From Rhodoblastus sp963703385 (GTDB lineage Bacteria > Pseudomonadota > Alphaproteobacteria > Rhizobiales > Beijerinckiaceae), in contig OY969816.1 in assembly GCA_963703385.1 (NCBI GenBank), forward strand, positions 1,116,001-1,180,000: a stretch of 64,000 bases of DNA. Reading direction: 5' to 3'. Of the stretch, positions 35,393 through 46,500 are shown one piece after another. Made by a program: the position numbers and the translations under genes. The notes under the pieces are model-generated. The model worked only from the letters and a program-made list of their open reading frames with translations, searched no databases and was not told where the DNA came from. The first letter of the stretch is position 1. Every line of letters begins with the position of its first letter.

Positions 35393-35482
35393 GGAAGGGT
35401 GGCCGAGTGGTTTAAGGCAGCGGTCTTGAAAACCGCCGTGGGTGAAAGCCCACCGTGGGTTCGAATCCCACCCCTTCCGCCA
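35393..35482 (+). tRNA. tRNA-Ser (anticodon TGA), CCA encoded; element attachment site
   Basis: 90-nt class II tRNA: acceptor GGAAGGG/CCCTTCC, anticodon TGA in GGTCTTGAAAACC, long variable arm GTGGGTGAAAGCCCAC, T-arm GGGTTCGAATCCC, discriminator G and encoded CCA. The recombinase reading frame runs into its 3' end from the other side, so this tRNA is the likely insertion site of the element that follows. Confidence 0.95.
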
Positions 35483-37090
35483 TTTCAGTCCCTGAGTGGG
35501 CACTGAATTTACGCCATTTTTCGCCGTCAAGCGCCTGGAGCAGCCGGGACTTCGATCCCATGATGCGGACCTCGCCATCTGCGACCTCGACGCGCTGGGC
35601 GAGCGCGCGAAGATGGTCGCGGCGGTAGCCGCCGCCTTCAAGCCGGATGCGCTGGCGCGCGGTTTCGGCGAACTTGCGCAACATCTGCGGCGTGACCGCC
35701 TGGCTGCCGGAGTTCTCGAGCATGGCCTGGGCGCGCTCGGCATCGGCCTTCGCCTGATCGCGGATGGCCTTGAGGCCGTCGATGCGGTCCTTGAGCGCCG
35801 GGTCGTCCAGGTCGGCGACGCCCGCCTCGATGGCGTCGTAGAGGCGCTTGAGGCGGGCTTCGGATTCCGCCGCGCGCCTGTTCAGTTCGCGCAATGTGCT
35901 CGCTGCTGGCGCTCGGATCGCTCCTGCCGCCGGTCGAGAACGGTGGCGAGGATCGTTTCCAGCCGCTCGGGCTGAAGCAGGCGGTCTTCGAGATGGCTGG
36001 CGACCAGATCGTCCAGCTTGTCCATCGGCACGGCCATGCCTTCGCAGGCGGTCGGTCCCTGCCGGGCTTTCATCGAGCAGGCATAATAGCGATAGCGCCC
36101 GCCCTTGCCGGTGCGGATGGTCATGGCGCCGCCGCACTTGGCGCAATGGATCAGGCCGGTGAGCAGCGTCGGGCCGCTGATGACGGCGGACGGCGTCACC
36201 GTGGGATGTCGGGCCTTGAGCAGCGCCTGCACCGCGTCGAAGGTCTCGCGGTCGATGATCGGCGGAACCGGCACGATCACGATCTCGCTGACTGGCTTCA
36301 GCTCCTTGGACTTGGACCGCTTGTTGAACTCGTGCTCGCCCATGTAGGTGCGGCGGGTCAGGATGCGGTGAACTTGGCCGATGCCCCAACGGCCGCCGTC
36401 GCGGGTGAAGATGCGGTTGCGGTTGAGGTAGCTGACGATGTTCTTGACGCCCATCTGGCCCGTGGCGCCGTCGCCGTGCAGCGCCAGCCGGTAGATCAGG
36501 CGCACCGTCTCGGCGTGGAGCGGGTCGATCTCCAGCTTCTTCTTGATCTTCGCGCCGCGCTGCTCGGCCGCGACGACGCGATAGCCGATGGGCGGCAGCG
36601 AGCCGTTCCAGAAGCCCTGCCGGGCGTTTTCCTTCAAGGCGCGCATGACGTGCTTGGCGTTTTCCTTGGACTGGTATTCGTCAAACAGCGCCATGATCTG
36701 CCGCATCATGACGTGCATCGGATCGTCGCCCATCTCCTGCGTGATGGAGACGAGCTTGACGCCGTTCTTGGCGAGCTTCCTGACGTAAAACTCCAGCTCG
36801 AAATGGTCGCGGAAGAAGCGGCTGAACGAATGGACGATCGACCACGTCGAAGGGCGCGGGCTTGCGACGTGCCCGCCTCGATCATGCGCTGGAACTCGGG
36901 GCGGCGGTCGTTGGTCGCCGATGCGCCGGCTTCCACGATAGGTCTCGACGAGCTGGTAGCCGCGCGAGGCGCAATAGGCTTCGCCCTGGCGCTTCTGGTC
37001 GGGGATGGAGACATCGTGCTCGGCCTGCCGCGCCGTCGAGACGCGCAGGTAAAGGGCGGCGCGCAGGGGAAGTGGAAGCGGCACGGTCAT
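35412..37090 (-). pseudogene. Large serine recombinase, multiply frameshifted
   Basis: Site-specific serine recombinase that would insert and excise the element. The resolvase domain begins LRAALYLRVSTARQAEHDVSIPDQKRQGEAY after AAGGAGACATCGGCC at the ATG 37090. A recombinase domain (ENAKHVMRALKENARQGFWN, GIGQVHRILTRRTYMGEHEF), a zinc-ribbon (IHCAKCGGAMTIRTG...YYACS) and a coiled coil (LNRRAAESEARLKRLYDAIE) follow. The frame is broken near 36937, 36862, 36838 and twice near 35889-35901; in each case removing one base restores the family sequence (for example VVIVHSFSRFF). The frame finally runs antisense into tRNA-Ser. Confidence 0.8.
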
Positions 37091-37106
37091 GGCCGATGTC
37101 TCCTTC

Positions 37107-37460
37107 TCAAGCATGGCTTCGGGCCCGAACAATCCGGTCGCATGACCGGCTCAGGCAGCGCATTCTCAACGGGCGTGCGCGCTCGATACGCTCGCGCTCC
37201 TTGGGCGTGTTCATCACCTCCCAAAGATCGTTGCGCCGCTGCACGTTGAGCCAGAAGTCAGGGCTGTTGCCGAACACGCGCGCCAGGATGAGGGCCGTCG
37301 CGGCCGTCACGTTCCTGCGGTTGCCGCACAATTCGTTGACGTGCTTGCGCTGAACGCCCATCGCCTCGGCGAGCGCGCCCTGGGTCAGGCCCATCGGCTG
37401 CATGAACTCTTCGGTCAGGATTTCGCCGACAGTCGCCGGCTTGCGCTTCGTGGTCAGCAT
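37107..37460 (-). CDS. higA: HigA-type antitoxin
   Basis: 117-residue XRE-family antitoxin. PATVGEILTEEFMQPMGLTQGALAEAMGV, RKHVNELCGNRRNVTAATAL is the HigA helix-turn-helix signature. The C-terminal tail is Arg-rich. It starts 13 bp after higB, the usual toxin-first order of this family. It neutralises HigB and represses the operon by binding DNA. The frame is intact, unlike several neighbours. Confidence 0.88.
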   Translation of the reverse strand: MLTTKRKPATVGEILTEEFMQPMGLTQGALAEAMGVQRKHVNELCGNRRNVTAATALILARVFGNSPDFWLNVQRRNDLWEVMNTPKERERIERARPLRMRCLSRSCDRIVRARSHA

Positions 37461-37473
37461 GTTTGCCTCGCTC

Positions 37474-37770
37474 TCATCGGTAACTGTGATCGTCCAGATA
37501 AATTCCGTCCGCCTCGCCGCGCCCGCCATCCCAGCGGAAGATCAGCCGCCATTGCTGGTTGACGCGGATCGAATGGAACCCCGCCAGATTGCCGCGCAGC
37601 TTCTCGAAGTGATTGCTGGGCGGCACGCGCAAGTCCTGATCGGTCACGGCGTCGTCGATCATCTGGAGCTTGCGGAACAACCGGGCTTCAAGATCGGACG
37701 GGATGTTGCGGGAGCGGACATCATCCACAAAGAAGGCCCGCAGCCAGTCATCCCGAAAGCCAACGATCAT
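37474..37770 (-). CDS. higB: HigB-type mRNA interferase toxin
   Basis: 98-residue RelE/ParE-superfamily toxin that cleaves mRNA on the ribosome. MIVGFRDDWLRAFFVDD, LFRKLQMIDDAVTDQDLRVPPSNHFEKLRGNLAGFHSIRVNQQWRLIFRW is the HigB signature, with the basic R-W-R-L-I-F strand. With higA it probably stabilises the element. Confidence 0.88.
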   Translation of the reverse strand: MIVGFRDDWLRAFFVDDVRSRNIPSDLEARLFRKLQMIDDAVTDQDLRVPPSNHFEKLRGNLAGFHSIRVNQQWRLIFRWDGGRGEADGIYLDDHSYR

Positions 37771-37833
37771 TCAGGCCCACTCCAATGATTGAGTATATGT
37801 ACCACACTATAACTCATATCCGCAATAGGCCGA

Positions 37834-38055
37834 TCACCTGTTCGCGATCAGCCGTCCGTGCCCAAAGAGTTCGTCGAACAAATCGCCGAACCATTGCTCG
37901 AAGACCTCGATCTCGGCTTCCGTAACCGGAACGGGATTGGGCCAGTCATCGGTGACGGTCCATGTGGACAGGTCATGTTTGGGCGGCCTGCCGGGAAACG
38001 GCCACGGATAGCCCAACAGCGCCTCAAGCTGTACCGATGCCGTGGGCGGCCTCAC
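37834..38055 (-). CDS. Small hypothetical element protein, 73 aa
   Basis: Acidic protein with many aromatic residues (EALLGYPWPFPGRPPKHDLS, EIEVFEQWFGDLFDELFGHG). A GTG start is needed for this frame; given the indels in adjacent genes the true start may be an ATG near 38074 in another frame. No function recognised. Confidence 0.5.
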   Translation of the reverse strand: MRPPTASVQLEALLGYPWPFPGRPPKHDLSTWTVTDDWPNPVPVTEAEIEVFEQWFGDLFDELFGHGRLIANR

Positions 38056-38090
38056 AGCGCCGGGGACGGGACATGACGCTCACCCCGCCA

Positions 38091-38321
38091 TTATCCGTCT
38101 CGGCGTCGATCATCGAAGTCGAACTCGCCTCTCGGACGCCACGCGACGGGATCGGCGATCCAGCGGTTGATGTCGGATTCCCGCCAGCCCGCGCCGTTGA
38201 TGCTGATCTTGATCTGGGGCGGGAACGTGCCCTCGGCGATCTTGCGGTAGATGGTGGACCGGGACAGGCCGGTCCGGGCGAGAACGGTTTTCAGGCGGAC
38301 GATACGGTCTGGTTCGGGCAT
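38091..38321 (-). CDS. AlpA-family transcriptional regulator
   Basis: 76-residue MerR-like helix-turn-helix of the AlpA/phage regulatory type: RIVRLKTVLARTGLSRSTIY, then GTFPPQIKISINGAGWRESDINRWI. GCAGGAGGCAGCGCC precedes the ATG at 38321. Such proteins control excision or mobilisation genes of integrated elements. It lies between traA and the higBA side of the element. Confidence 0.85.
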   Translation of the reverse strand: MPEPDRIVRLKTVLARTGLSRSTIYRKIAEGTFPPQIKISINGAGWRESDINRWIADPVAWRPRGEFDFDDRRRDG

Positions 38322-38451
38322 GGCTGCGCTGCCTCCTGCTGGCTGTTTCTGACGATTGCAGAGACCAGACAGAGCAAGCATTTATTGTTGCGCAAGAGGG
38401 ATTTACGCGTCGTCGTACTGTGGCGTAGAGGCGGCGGAAAATAGGCTGGGT

Positions 38452-41416
38452 CTAAAGTCCGATGCCCCGGCCTCTGCCGAGGTCGATGCCGTGGCTGAAG
38501 GCGAGTTCCAGGCCGAGCCGGCGGCCCGATTCGATCCCAATGCCGAGATCTCGCTTGCGGTTGGCGAGGATCGGATTCAAGTTGCGGATCGCGTTCGAGG
38601 CTCTTCGCCATGTCGCCCATCGCCGACCGCGTAGCCTTGTAGCCGGACATGTCGCCCGCCTGATACTGGCGCTGGCTGGTCTGGTCGAGCTTCTGCCAGC
38701 GTTCCACGAAGCGGTCGGCGCGGCGGCTGCGGATCGGTGCGGATTTCGGTTTCGAGCTGGAGGGCGCGGATGGCGCGGTTGACCCGGCCCGTCGCCGCCT
38801 CGTGGACAAGTTCCGGATTCTTCTTGTAGGCGGCTTCGGCGTCGTGCGAGCCATAGGGCCGCACCTCCTCGAAGACCTTGCGGGCGTCCTGCAATTCCTT
38901 CACCTGCTCCGGGACTGGCCTTGCCGCCCCGCTCCTGCGGTATCGAAGATCGCGTCCACGGCGCGCGCATGGCGGACGAGCGCCTTGGTGCGGGCCTTGC
39001 GCAGCGCCTCCTCCGGATCTTCCGCGGCCTCTCCCGTGGCTTCGCGACGACCTCTCCCTTTCCGGCGCTTCCCTTTCCGGCCTCCGCCCGCCATCGGCGG
39101 GCAGGCGCAGGCCGTCGAACATGCCGCGCACCTTCTCCGGCACGATCTTGCGCACGATCTCGGCGACGCGCTCGCGGAAGGTGATCCCGCGCCGCTCGGC
39201 ATAACCCTGCGCCGGATCAAGCCGCTCGTAATCCGAGGCCATATCCTTGGCCCGGTCGCGCGACAGGGTGCGGACAAGCCGGTCCTGGCTGGCGAAGTCG
39301 TCGCGGCCATAATGCAGCTCCATGCCGTCGCGGTGCCGCGACAGGGCGACATAGCTGCCATGGGCGTCCATGCCCGGCGTCGCCAGAACATGGGTGCGGT
39401 CCACCGTCATGCCCTGCGCCTTGTGGATGGTCGCGGCATAGCCATGGTCGATCCGGTTGTAATCCTTGAGGTCGAACGAGACGCTGCGCCCGTCGTCGGT
39501 GCGCACGGACATGGATCGTGCGCTGACCTGCTCGATGGTCCCGAGCGTGCCGTTCTTGACGCCAAGGCCGCGCTCGTTTTGCAGGAACATGACGCGATCC
39601 CCGCTGGCGAAGCTGCGCTCGCCGCGTTCGACCGTCACGCGCACGTCATCGCCCAGATCGCCGGCGGCCCGCATCCGTTCGCGCGCGGCCTCGTTGAGCG
39701 CGCGCACCTCGTCATTGGTGTGGGTGAGGATGATGCGGCTCCGGTCGGGCGACGCCTGCCGGTCGCGGTCCCAGCGCTCGATCAGATCGTCGCGCGCCTG
39801 TTCGCGTGTCTGCGGCCTCATGCACCATGCCGTGCGGTCATAGGCATGGATCGCATCGCCGGTTCGGCCGGTCGCCAGATCGCGCGTGGCGTCGCGCTGC
39901 CAGTCCTCCCGCTGGCGGCGCACCTCGCCGATCTCCGCGCCGCCGTGGCGCTCATGGATCGAGCGGAACGCCGCGCCCGCCTCGATGGATTGCAACTGTT
40001 GCGGATCGCCGACCAGCACCACCTTGGCGCCGGCTTCGGCAGCATGGGACAGCACGCGCTCCAACTGGCGCGTGCCGACCATGCCCGCCTCGTCGATCAC
40101 CAGCACATCGCGGGCGGTGAGCATGTCGCGGCCCTGTCCCCAGCCGTGTTCCATGCTGGCGATGGTGCGCGACGCGATGCCCGATCCGCTTTCCAGATTT
40201 TCGGCCGCGATGCCGGAAAGCGCCACGCCCCGGACCTCGTAGCCCGCCGCTTCCCAGGCCTCCCGCGCCACGCCCAGCATCGCGCTCTTCCCCGTCCCGG
40301 CATAGCCGACCACGATGCCGAGATCGCGCCCATCCGTGACATGCGCCAAGCGCGTCGGCCTGCTCGCCCGAAAGGACAAGGCCGCGCGCTTCCGCACGCG
40401 CCAGCGCCGCTTCGCGGTCCGCGTCACTCACCGCATGGCGTTCCCGTTCCGCCATCAGTTCGGCGGCGCGGTGCAGGCGCTGTTCGGCCTCGATCATCTC
40501 GCGGGTGGTGAAGCGATCTTCGCCGCGCCCGTCCTTGCCGAGTTCGACCAGATCGGGCGCGCTGCGCATCGCGCCCATGACCGCGTTGAACTGGTCGATC
40601 CCGTCGCTGTGCCGGTGCGCGAACATCGCCATGTCGCGCCGCGTGAAGGTCGATTGCTGATGCGTGATCGCGTCCAGCGCCAGGGAGGGATCGGCGATGA
40701 TCCGCGCGCCATTGCCGCGCGCGATCTCGCGGTGCATCTCGGCGCGGTCGGCGGCTTCGATCCCTTCGCCCTCGATCCGCTGCGCGGGCGCGCCGATCTG
40801 GCTTTGCGGCTCCAGCGCGATGCCTTGCGCTTCAAGGCTGCGATGGTCGATCCGCGCGTCGATGTCGAGTTCGGCCAGCCGCTCATTGGCAAGCTCGGCC
40901 CAGCGTTCGCGCCAGCGCTCGACCATCTCGGTGCGGTTCCAGTCCCGCACCTTCGGGCCGAAGCCGTTCTCGTCCACCACTGCGCATGGTCAGCATGACA
41001 TGGGCATGGGGTTTGGGCATGCCGTCCTCGGCCATATCCCAATGCACATTGAGATCGGCGATCATGCCCCGATCCACGAATTCGCCTGCACGAAGTCGCG
41101 GGCGAGTTCGATGCCTTGGCGCTCACGTCATCTCGCGCGGAATGGCGAATTCGACCTCGCGGGCAAGCTGGGCGTCCTTCCTGACCTCGAACGCCTCGAC
41201 ATCGTTCCAGAGCCGTTCGCGGTCGCTCCACGCCTCCGGCGCATTCTCCGGCAGCATCACCTCGGAATGGACGACGCCGCGCTTGGCGGAAAAATCGTGG
41301 CTGCGGTCAAGCCGCTCGTCGCGCAACCGCGAGGCCGAGCGGTAGGCGGCCGACGCCACCGCGCTGGAGCCGGACTTGCGGCCAATGACCTTGACGTGAA
41401 GATGATAGATCGCCAT
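38452..41416 (-). pseudogene. traA: Ti-type conjugative relaxase TraA, multiply frameshifted
   Basis: Relaxase-helicase of about 980 residues when all pieces are joined. It opens MAIYHLHVKVIGRKSGSSAV (MobA/MobL-type nicking domain). The helicase part has VVGYAGTGKSAMLGV (Walker A), DVLVIDEAGMVGTRQLERVL (Walker B) and GYAATIHKAQGMTVDRTHVL. Frame breaks occur near 41121, 41079, 40985 and 40348, and several more between about 39080 and 38480; each looks like one inserted or lost base. No in-frame nonsense mutation or large deletion accompanies them. The C-terminus ends SHGIDLGRGRGIGL at 38452. Confidence 0.78.
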
Positions 41417-41596
41417 CGCGATCAGATCAGCTACACGGCCAAGCGCACGTCGGAACGACGTATAAGCGCGCCCTCCCTCGAAATAACTTCTCGGGACGGG
41501 ACTACGCCGTCTCAGACCGTCCCGGCGACCTTACAGCATTCAGCGGCAGGCGCTCAACTATCATCGCTCCATCGACAACTTTGACTGGAGACGATG

Positions 41597-41923
41597 ATGC
41601 GCAAGCCACGGGATTTCGATGCGGAACTGAAGGCGCTCGAGGACAAGGCGCGAGACCTCAAGAGCCGCAAGGTGCAGCAGCTTGGCGAACTGGTCATCGC
41701 CACCGGAGCCGACGCCCTCACCGCCGACGAACTGGCGGGCGCGCTGATCGTGCTGGCCGAAACCAAAGATGCCGGAAAGAGGGAGGCATGGGCGAAGCGC
41801 GGGGCCGCGTTCTTTCAGGGCCGGTCGCGGCGAACTGCTCCGGCATCTGACCGCGACACTGGCGGCGCTCCGGCGCAACCGGGCGGCGCGCAACCGGCAT
41901 CAGGCGGCACGGGCGCGGCATGA
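41597..41923 (+). CDS. traC: Conjugal transfer protein TraC
   Basis: About 108-residue Ti-type TraC: RKPRDFDAELKALEDKARDL, KVQQLGELVIATGADALTAD, KREAWAKRGAAFF. It is divergent from traA, as in Ti plasmids. GGAG lies before two successive ATGs; the second gives better spacing. The C-tail is Gly/Ala/Pro-rich. The stop overlaps the approach to traD. Confidence 0.82.
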   Translation: MRKPRDFDAELKALEDKARDLKSRKVQQLGELVIATGADALTADELAGALIVLAETKDAGKREAWAKRGAAFFQGRSRRTAPASDRDTGGAPAQPGGAQPASGGTGAA

Positions 41924-41924
41924 C

Positions 41925-42191
41925 ATGCGCACCTGGCAGGTCGAGCGCCGCAAGCGCACGCGGCACCTGATCGAACTCGGCGGCCTCGTCGTCAAGGCCG
42001 GCATCGTGGACCTGACCGGCGACGATCGCGCCATCATCTACGGCGCGCTGCTCTGGATGGCCGACAAGCTCAAAAGCGATCAGGGCGAACAGGCGCGCGG
42101 CGCTCTGGGCCGAAACTGGGGAAGTATGGCATTCGAGACGGAACAGAAGGAAGCGATCACCGTCTCGCAGGAGCGGCAGGATCGGGCGTGA
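41925..42191 (+). CDS. traD: Conjugal transfer protein TraD
   Basis: Ti-type TraD, a small basic auxiliary of the relaxosome: RTWQVERRKRTRHLIELGGL, VVKAGIVDLTGDDRAIIYGA, LLWMADKLKSDQGEQAR. After QAR the expected ALWAETG is found only after skipping one base near 42095, so the last about 30 residues in this frame are probably out of register. It starts 1 bp after traC ends. Confidence 0.75.
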   Translation: MRTWQVERRKRTRHLIELGGLVVKAGIVDLTGDDRAIIYGALLWMADKLKSDQGEQARGALGRNWGSMAFETEQKEAITVSQERQDRA

Positions 42192-42194
42192 CCG

Positions 42195-42474
42195 ATGGCG
42201 GGCGGCGCGGAGAACTCAATTATCGCAGCGCCGCCCGCCATCGCGCCGGGCGGCAGCCATCTCGCCGCCTGGGCAATGGGCCGCGCCGACCGCTGGCAGG
42301 CCGGGGCCGAGCTGATGCAGGCGGCGAGTCCGCGAGGGATCGCGCGCGCTCGCCATGGCCTCGCGGCTGGTCAGCGCTAACGTCGAGGCCCTGCAAGCTT
42401 GCGCGGACGCCGCGAAAAAGGCCGGGAAGGAGCAGAAATGCGCGATCAATGTCGTGCCGAGACCTGGAAAGTGA
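42195..42474 (+). pseudogene. Broken small gene after traD
   Basis: Two frames together read ...AAWAMGRADRWQAGAELMQA and then (from 42355) MASRLVSANVEALQACADAA KKAG.... They look like halves of one helical protein of about 90 residues separated by indels around 42335-42350. The helical part is phasin-like in composition but I cannot name it. Confidence 0.4.
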
Positions 42475-42607
42475 CGGGCGCAAACCCCTCCAACCATGCC
42501 GGAGCTGTATCGAGAAATTTGGCTTGTGAAGCTCACGCTGGTTCGGTTACGTTCGAGATTGATCTCAAAGAACGATTCTCCTTGTCGTCCCAGCGATTGC
42601 GCGCGAA

Positions 42608-42733
42608 ATGGATATTTCTGAACGGTCATTGAAGCGCGGAATTCTGCGCTCCCTTCCCAAAATAGATCGAGGCCACGGCGGTCTCCGCCGTAGTGCCTGG
42701 GATGCTTGGCTGATGGCGGGAGGGTTTAGATGA
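42608..42733 (+). CDS. Possible 41-residue coupled open frame
   Basis: ATG at 42608, basic 41-residue product (MDISERSLKRGILRSLPKID...), stop overlapping the next gene's ATG (ATGA). No convincing ribosome site. The overlap is the only support. Confidence 0.3.
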   Translation: MDISERSLKRGILRSLPKIDRGHGGLRRSAWDAWLMAGGFR

Positions 42734-43506
42734 ACAGGCCGAAGAAATCGCTATTTATTGTAGCTGTGGCCGCTGTATTAATATGCGCTATTATTTTGTA
42801 TTATTATAGTCCGCTCTCACAATTTAACAAAGGCGATTATACGGACTCCGATCTAGTTCGGATCATAGCTGGTCCATCGTACAATGATCCAACAACAGTA
42901 ACTTTACGTGTGCCAAACGGAATCAGATATGGTTCGGCTATCGGCGCGGCGTCCTCGGACTACTTCAATATCATTACGCACTATCCGGCTTTCGACACGC
43001 GCCTGACTTCTGATCAGACGCTTTCCAGCTTGAATTGCAACGGATATTGCGATGGCAGAATAACGGTTTCCCTGTCGATCATCCCCTCTTCCTGGGTCCG
43101 CACACGCGCGCGGATCTATTACGACGAGGGCGCTGGTGCAGGCCTGAAAGAGCATAAGCCGATCTGGAGCCAGACAAGCGTTGTCGATCGCGCCTCTATG
43201 TTTGGGTTCAACACAGTATTTGATATTATCAAGCCTAGACGGCCACAAGACGATATCACACGGTATTTTGTAAATGACGTACAAGGTAGCAAAATATCTG
43301 ATATTGTTGTTGGTTATTGCTCGCTATCAACACCGTTCCACGGCTGTAGATTCAGCTTTGTATTAGACTGCTATCCAGAACTCAACATCGATATCGGTCT
43401 ATGGCCTTATGAACATCTATCGCAATTCATCGATCTCAAGGAAAAAGTAAGTTCGTTCGTCGAGTCGATGATTGTTGAGCAAAAATGCCACAAAATGGAG
43501 TTTTAG
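42730..43506 (+). CDS. Membrane-anchored protein of unknown function
   Basis: 258 residues with a single N-terminal membrane anchor (SLFIVAVAAVLICAIILYYY) and a periplasmic or extracytoplasmic remainder with six or so cysteines (NCNGYCDG, VVGYCSLSTPFHGCRF, CYPEL). Codon use and composition are markedly AT-richer than flanking core genes, suggesting transfer. It ends directly at the start of the giant repeat-protein gene (stop and ATG adjacent), so the two are one transcription unit. It may help handle or anchor that protein. Confidence 0.6.
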   Translation: MNRPKKSLFIVAVAAVLICAIILYYYSPLSQFNKGDYTDSDLVRIIAGPSYNDPTTVTLRVPNGIRYGSAIGAASSDYFNIITHYPAFDTRLTSDQTLSSLNCNGYCDGRITVSLSIIPSSWVRTRARIYYDEGAGAGLKEHKPIWSQTSVVDRASMFGFNTVFDIIKPRRPQDDITRYFVNDVQGSKISDIVVGYCSLSTPFHGCRFSFVLDCYPELNIDIGLWPYEHLSQFIDLKEKVSSFVESMIVEQKCHKMEF

Positions 43507-46500
43507 ATGACGACGACGTCCATCACGTCCACACAATTACAACAGATTATTTCTTCGGCTAGCTCATATCCGAATAATCCAGCGATTACGTGGCAATTGC
43601 TTGCCAGTTTCGGTGATCAATACGCCCAAGCTGCTTATGACGGTCTTGCGGTTAGCGGGTCGCTGTACAATTTAGTTATTACGGAGTCGAACAGTGATGC
43701 AGGAGTGTCGTTTTCACAACAGACAATGTTAATGCAGAAAGTGCTCGATGGATACATAACAATATTAAATACTACGCCCCCGAGCGCGGATGGTAGCGTT
43801 CGATTGCCAGCGACGGGGCAAATCGAAGACAATTACCTCAGGGCGGCAAAGGACCTTAATCTTAGCGTTCTAGCGCCTATTGATTTATCGATTACTCGTG
43901 TTGTGCATGCGCTCGGCTCAATTCTGCCTAATTGGTACAATTGGTCTTTCGGCACCGGTTTGAACCTCGATCCTTCTCGTATAAGCGAGACGCCAGTAGA
44001 CGTAGAGAATAGTATAGGTTTTGGCGAGGCGAGTTCCCATTTCTTTACAACTGCGCTTGCAACAGCAGTGAAATTGCCTGGAGCGACGCTCGCTCAATAT
44101 GTCTATGGAGGTCAAGATGTTTCATTCGCGGCTCAATTAACTGCGGTGTTGTCGGCGCAAGGAGGAGCGAGTGCGTCTGTTTCTCAAGAAATAGCCGGTT
44201 GTTTGGCTTCCACGTTGACAAACTCTGAGATTGCGAACGCGGTCGGCTATCAATCAACGGGTTCTAGCGCCGCCTACATGATGATGGGCGAACTGGCTTA
44301 TCCCCCGCTCAACTCAGGCGGAGGGACCTCCCCGATGTCGCTGTTAGGACAGGATCTTCTGACCCTGGATGAAGCGCTGACGGACGCGGGCGGATCAAGC
44401 ATGATTTCGAGCTATCCGATCGAGAATGCGCTTGTCGAACTTGCGGTCCAATTTGCCGGAGACGCTGCGGCGTCCGGCGGCCTGGCTGCAGGTGCGCAAG
44501 GCGTCTTTAACAAATTGACTTCTTCGATGTTGAGCGCCGATATCGACCCGAGCGATTACCCTTCGACTTTCGGCATCGGCAACTCCACGATCGTCGGCGA
44601 AAATGATTTGATTGACGCCGCACTTGCCAATGCGTTGTCGATTACTCCGACCTCGACCGTGGGCGACGGCGCGCAAGCCGATAGCGCAGTGATGAATTTC
44701 ATCAACGACAATAATATGACGGCGATCGATATCGCGCTCGGCAGCGGCGATGTGGATACGACGAATTCCGACTCATCTTCTGGTTCTATCGTCGTCGGGG
44801 AAGCCGGTTCGGGCACGTTGACTCTGGGCGACGGCAATAATCTGGTTTTCGGCGGCCAGACCGTGAAGGTCGGCAAAGGCGATAATCTGATCTTCGGCCA
44901 AGGCGGCGGCGAGACCATCACGATCGGCGGCGGCAATAACGAAGTGATCGCCGCGGGAACGGGCAACACCATCAATATCGAGGCTGCCGGTCAAACGGGG
45001 ATCAACGTCGTCTATGCGGGGAGTGGCAACGATACCGTCAATTTCGACGTGGGTTCCGATGGCGACGCGGGCTTCGTCGTTTTGCCCTTGCAAGGATTGT
45101 CGCCCAGCCAGCTCGCCGATCTCGATGCAAAAGCCCTTGAATCTGCGGTCAGCAACGAAGTGGCGGGAGCCAACTGGCCAGTTTTTGAGGCATCCTACAC
45201 AAACGGCCTTCATAATATCGACTGGACGGTTATCGTCACAACGCCAGGATCGTCGACAAATGGGGATCAAATTACTCTGAATGGCAGCGCGATCACGACC
45301 TTCACCGTTGGCGGCTCCGAGAACAACTCGAACATGACCGGATCCGCAATAAACCCGATGGCAAACCCAACGGAAAATACGAGTTTGTCATTGCCCTCGG
45401 ATTATGGGCCGGTTTACACGTTCGCGCATGGTGCGCTTGTCATCTACGACACAACCGAGTTCATCAACTCATTGTCTATTAACGATTATTTAGCGCAAGG
45501 AAGCGCGTCATCCAACAGCAGCGCCCAACTGCTTTTTTCGCCTATGAACTTGACCACCGACACGGCGGCCGTTGGGGCCACGAATACTTCGATCACAGCA
45601 TCACAAGTCACCGCCAGCGCAGCCGTCGTATCCGAGGAACTCGACGCGCTGAACGCCGATCCAAATCTGACGGCAATCACGCTCACTGACAGCGGCACGC
45701 CGACGCTCAACCTGACCGCGGCGCAGGCCGCGAACGACGTGGTCGCTCTCAATACGATCACCAATCCGTCCTACGAAATCAACATCACCGACAGCGCAGC
45801 GAATGTTTCCGAGAACTTTTCTGGGATCGCGCAGAATGGCGATATCGCCTCGATCACCTTGACCGATAGCGGAACGCCGACGCTCAACCTGAGCGTGATG
45901 CAGTTCGAAGACGGCTATTCCCTTCTGAACCCCGGCGGGTCGATCACAAACAGCACCTTTGCGATCCAGATTTTCGACAGCGTTGCGAACATCACCGACG
46001 AATATTACGCGCAGGATCTCCTCTCAGACCCGTATGTCGTCGGGGCGACGGTCGTCGACACTGTCGCAAACATTCTGGACAACGCCTCCGCGATTGCGTC
46101 GGATTCGCTCGTCACGTCCGTCGAAATCAGCGACACCGCAGAAAATGTTCTGGCCAATCAAACGGCGATCGCGGCGCTGCCGTTCTCCGTGAGCGCCGAG
46201 CTGAACGACACGGCCGCCGATATCGCGACCATCACGTCGGCACAAGCTGCAACGTTGGCCGGCGATCATTTCTCAACTCTCAACTCCAACGACGGCGTTG
46301 TTGCCTTGAGCGTGGCGGAGGCGCTCATTTTAGAAAATGCAGGATTGACCGTGACGGGAGCACCCGTGACGGTCGAGGATACTTCGGCGAACATTGCGGC
46401 GAACCTCGACGGTTTGAACAATGACGCCAATGTGTCGTCCTTGACGGTGACGGACAATTGGTGGTCGCCGAATTTAACGCTGACAGCGGAACAAGCCGCC

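Larger units (their letters stand above)
35483..42480. mobile_element. tRNA-Ser-associated integrative element with Ti-type mobilisation genes
   Basis: It begins at the exact 3' end of tRNA-Ser. Gene order inward: serine recombinase, higA, higB, a small unknown, alpA-like regulator and traA on the minus strand, then traC and traD on the plus strand. This layout recurs in alphaproteobacterial integrative/mobilisable elements. I could not find a second copy of the tRNA 3' end in the window, so the right boundary (placed where recognisable element genes stop) is an estimate and the element may extend to include the genes up to 50.4 kb. Confidence 0.65.
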
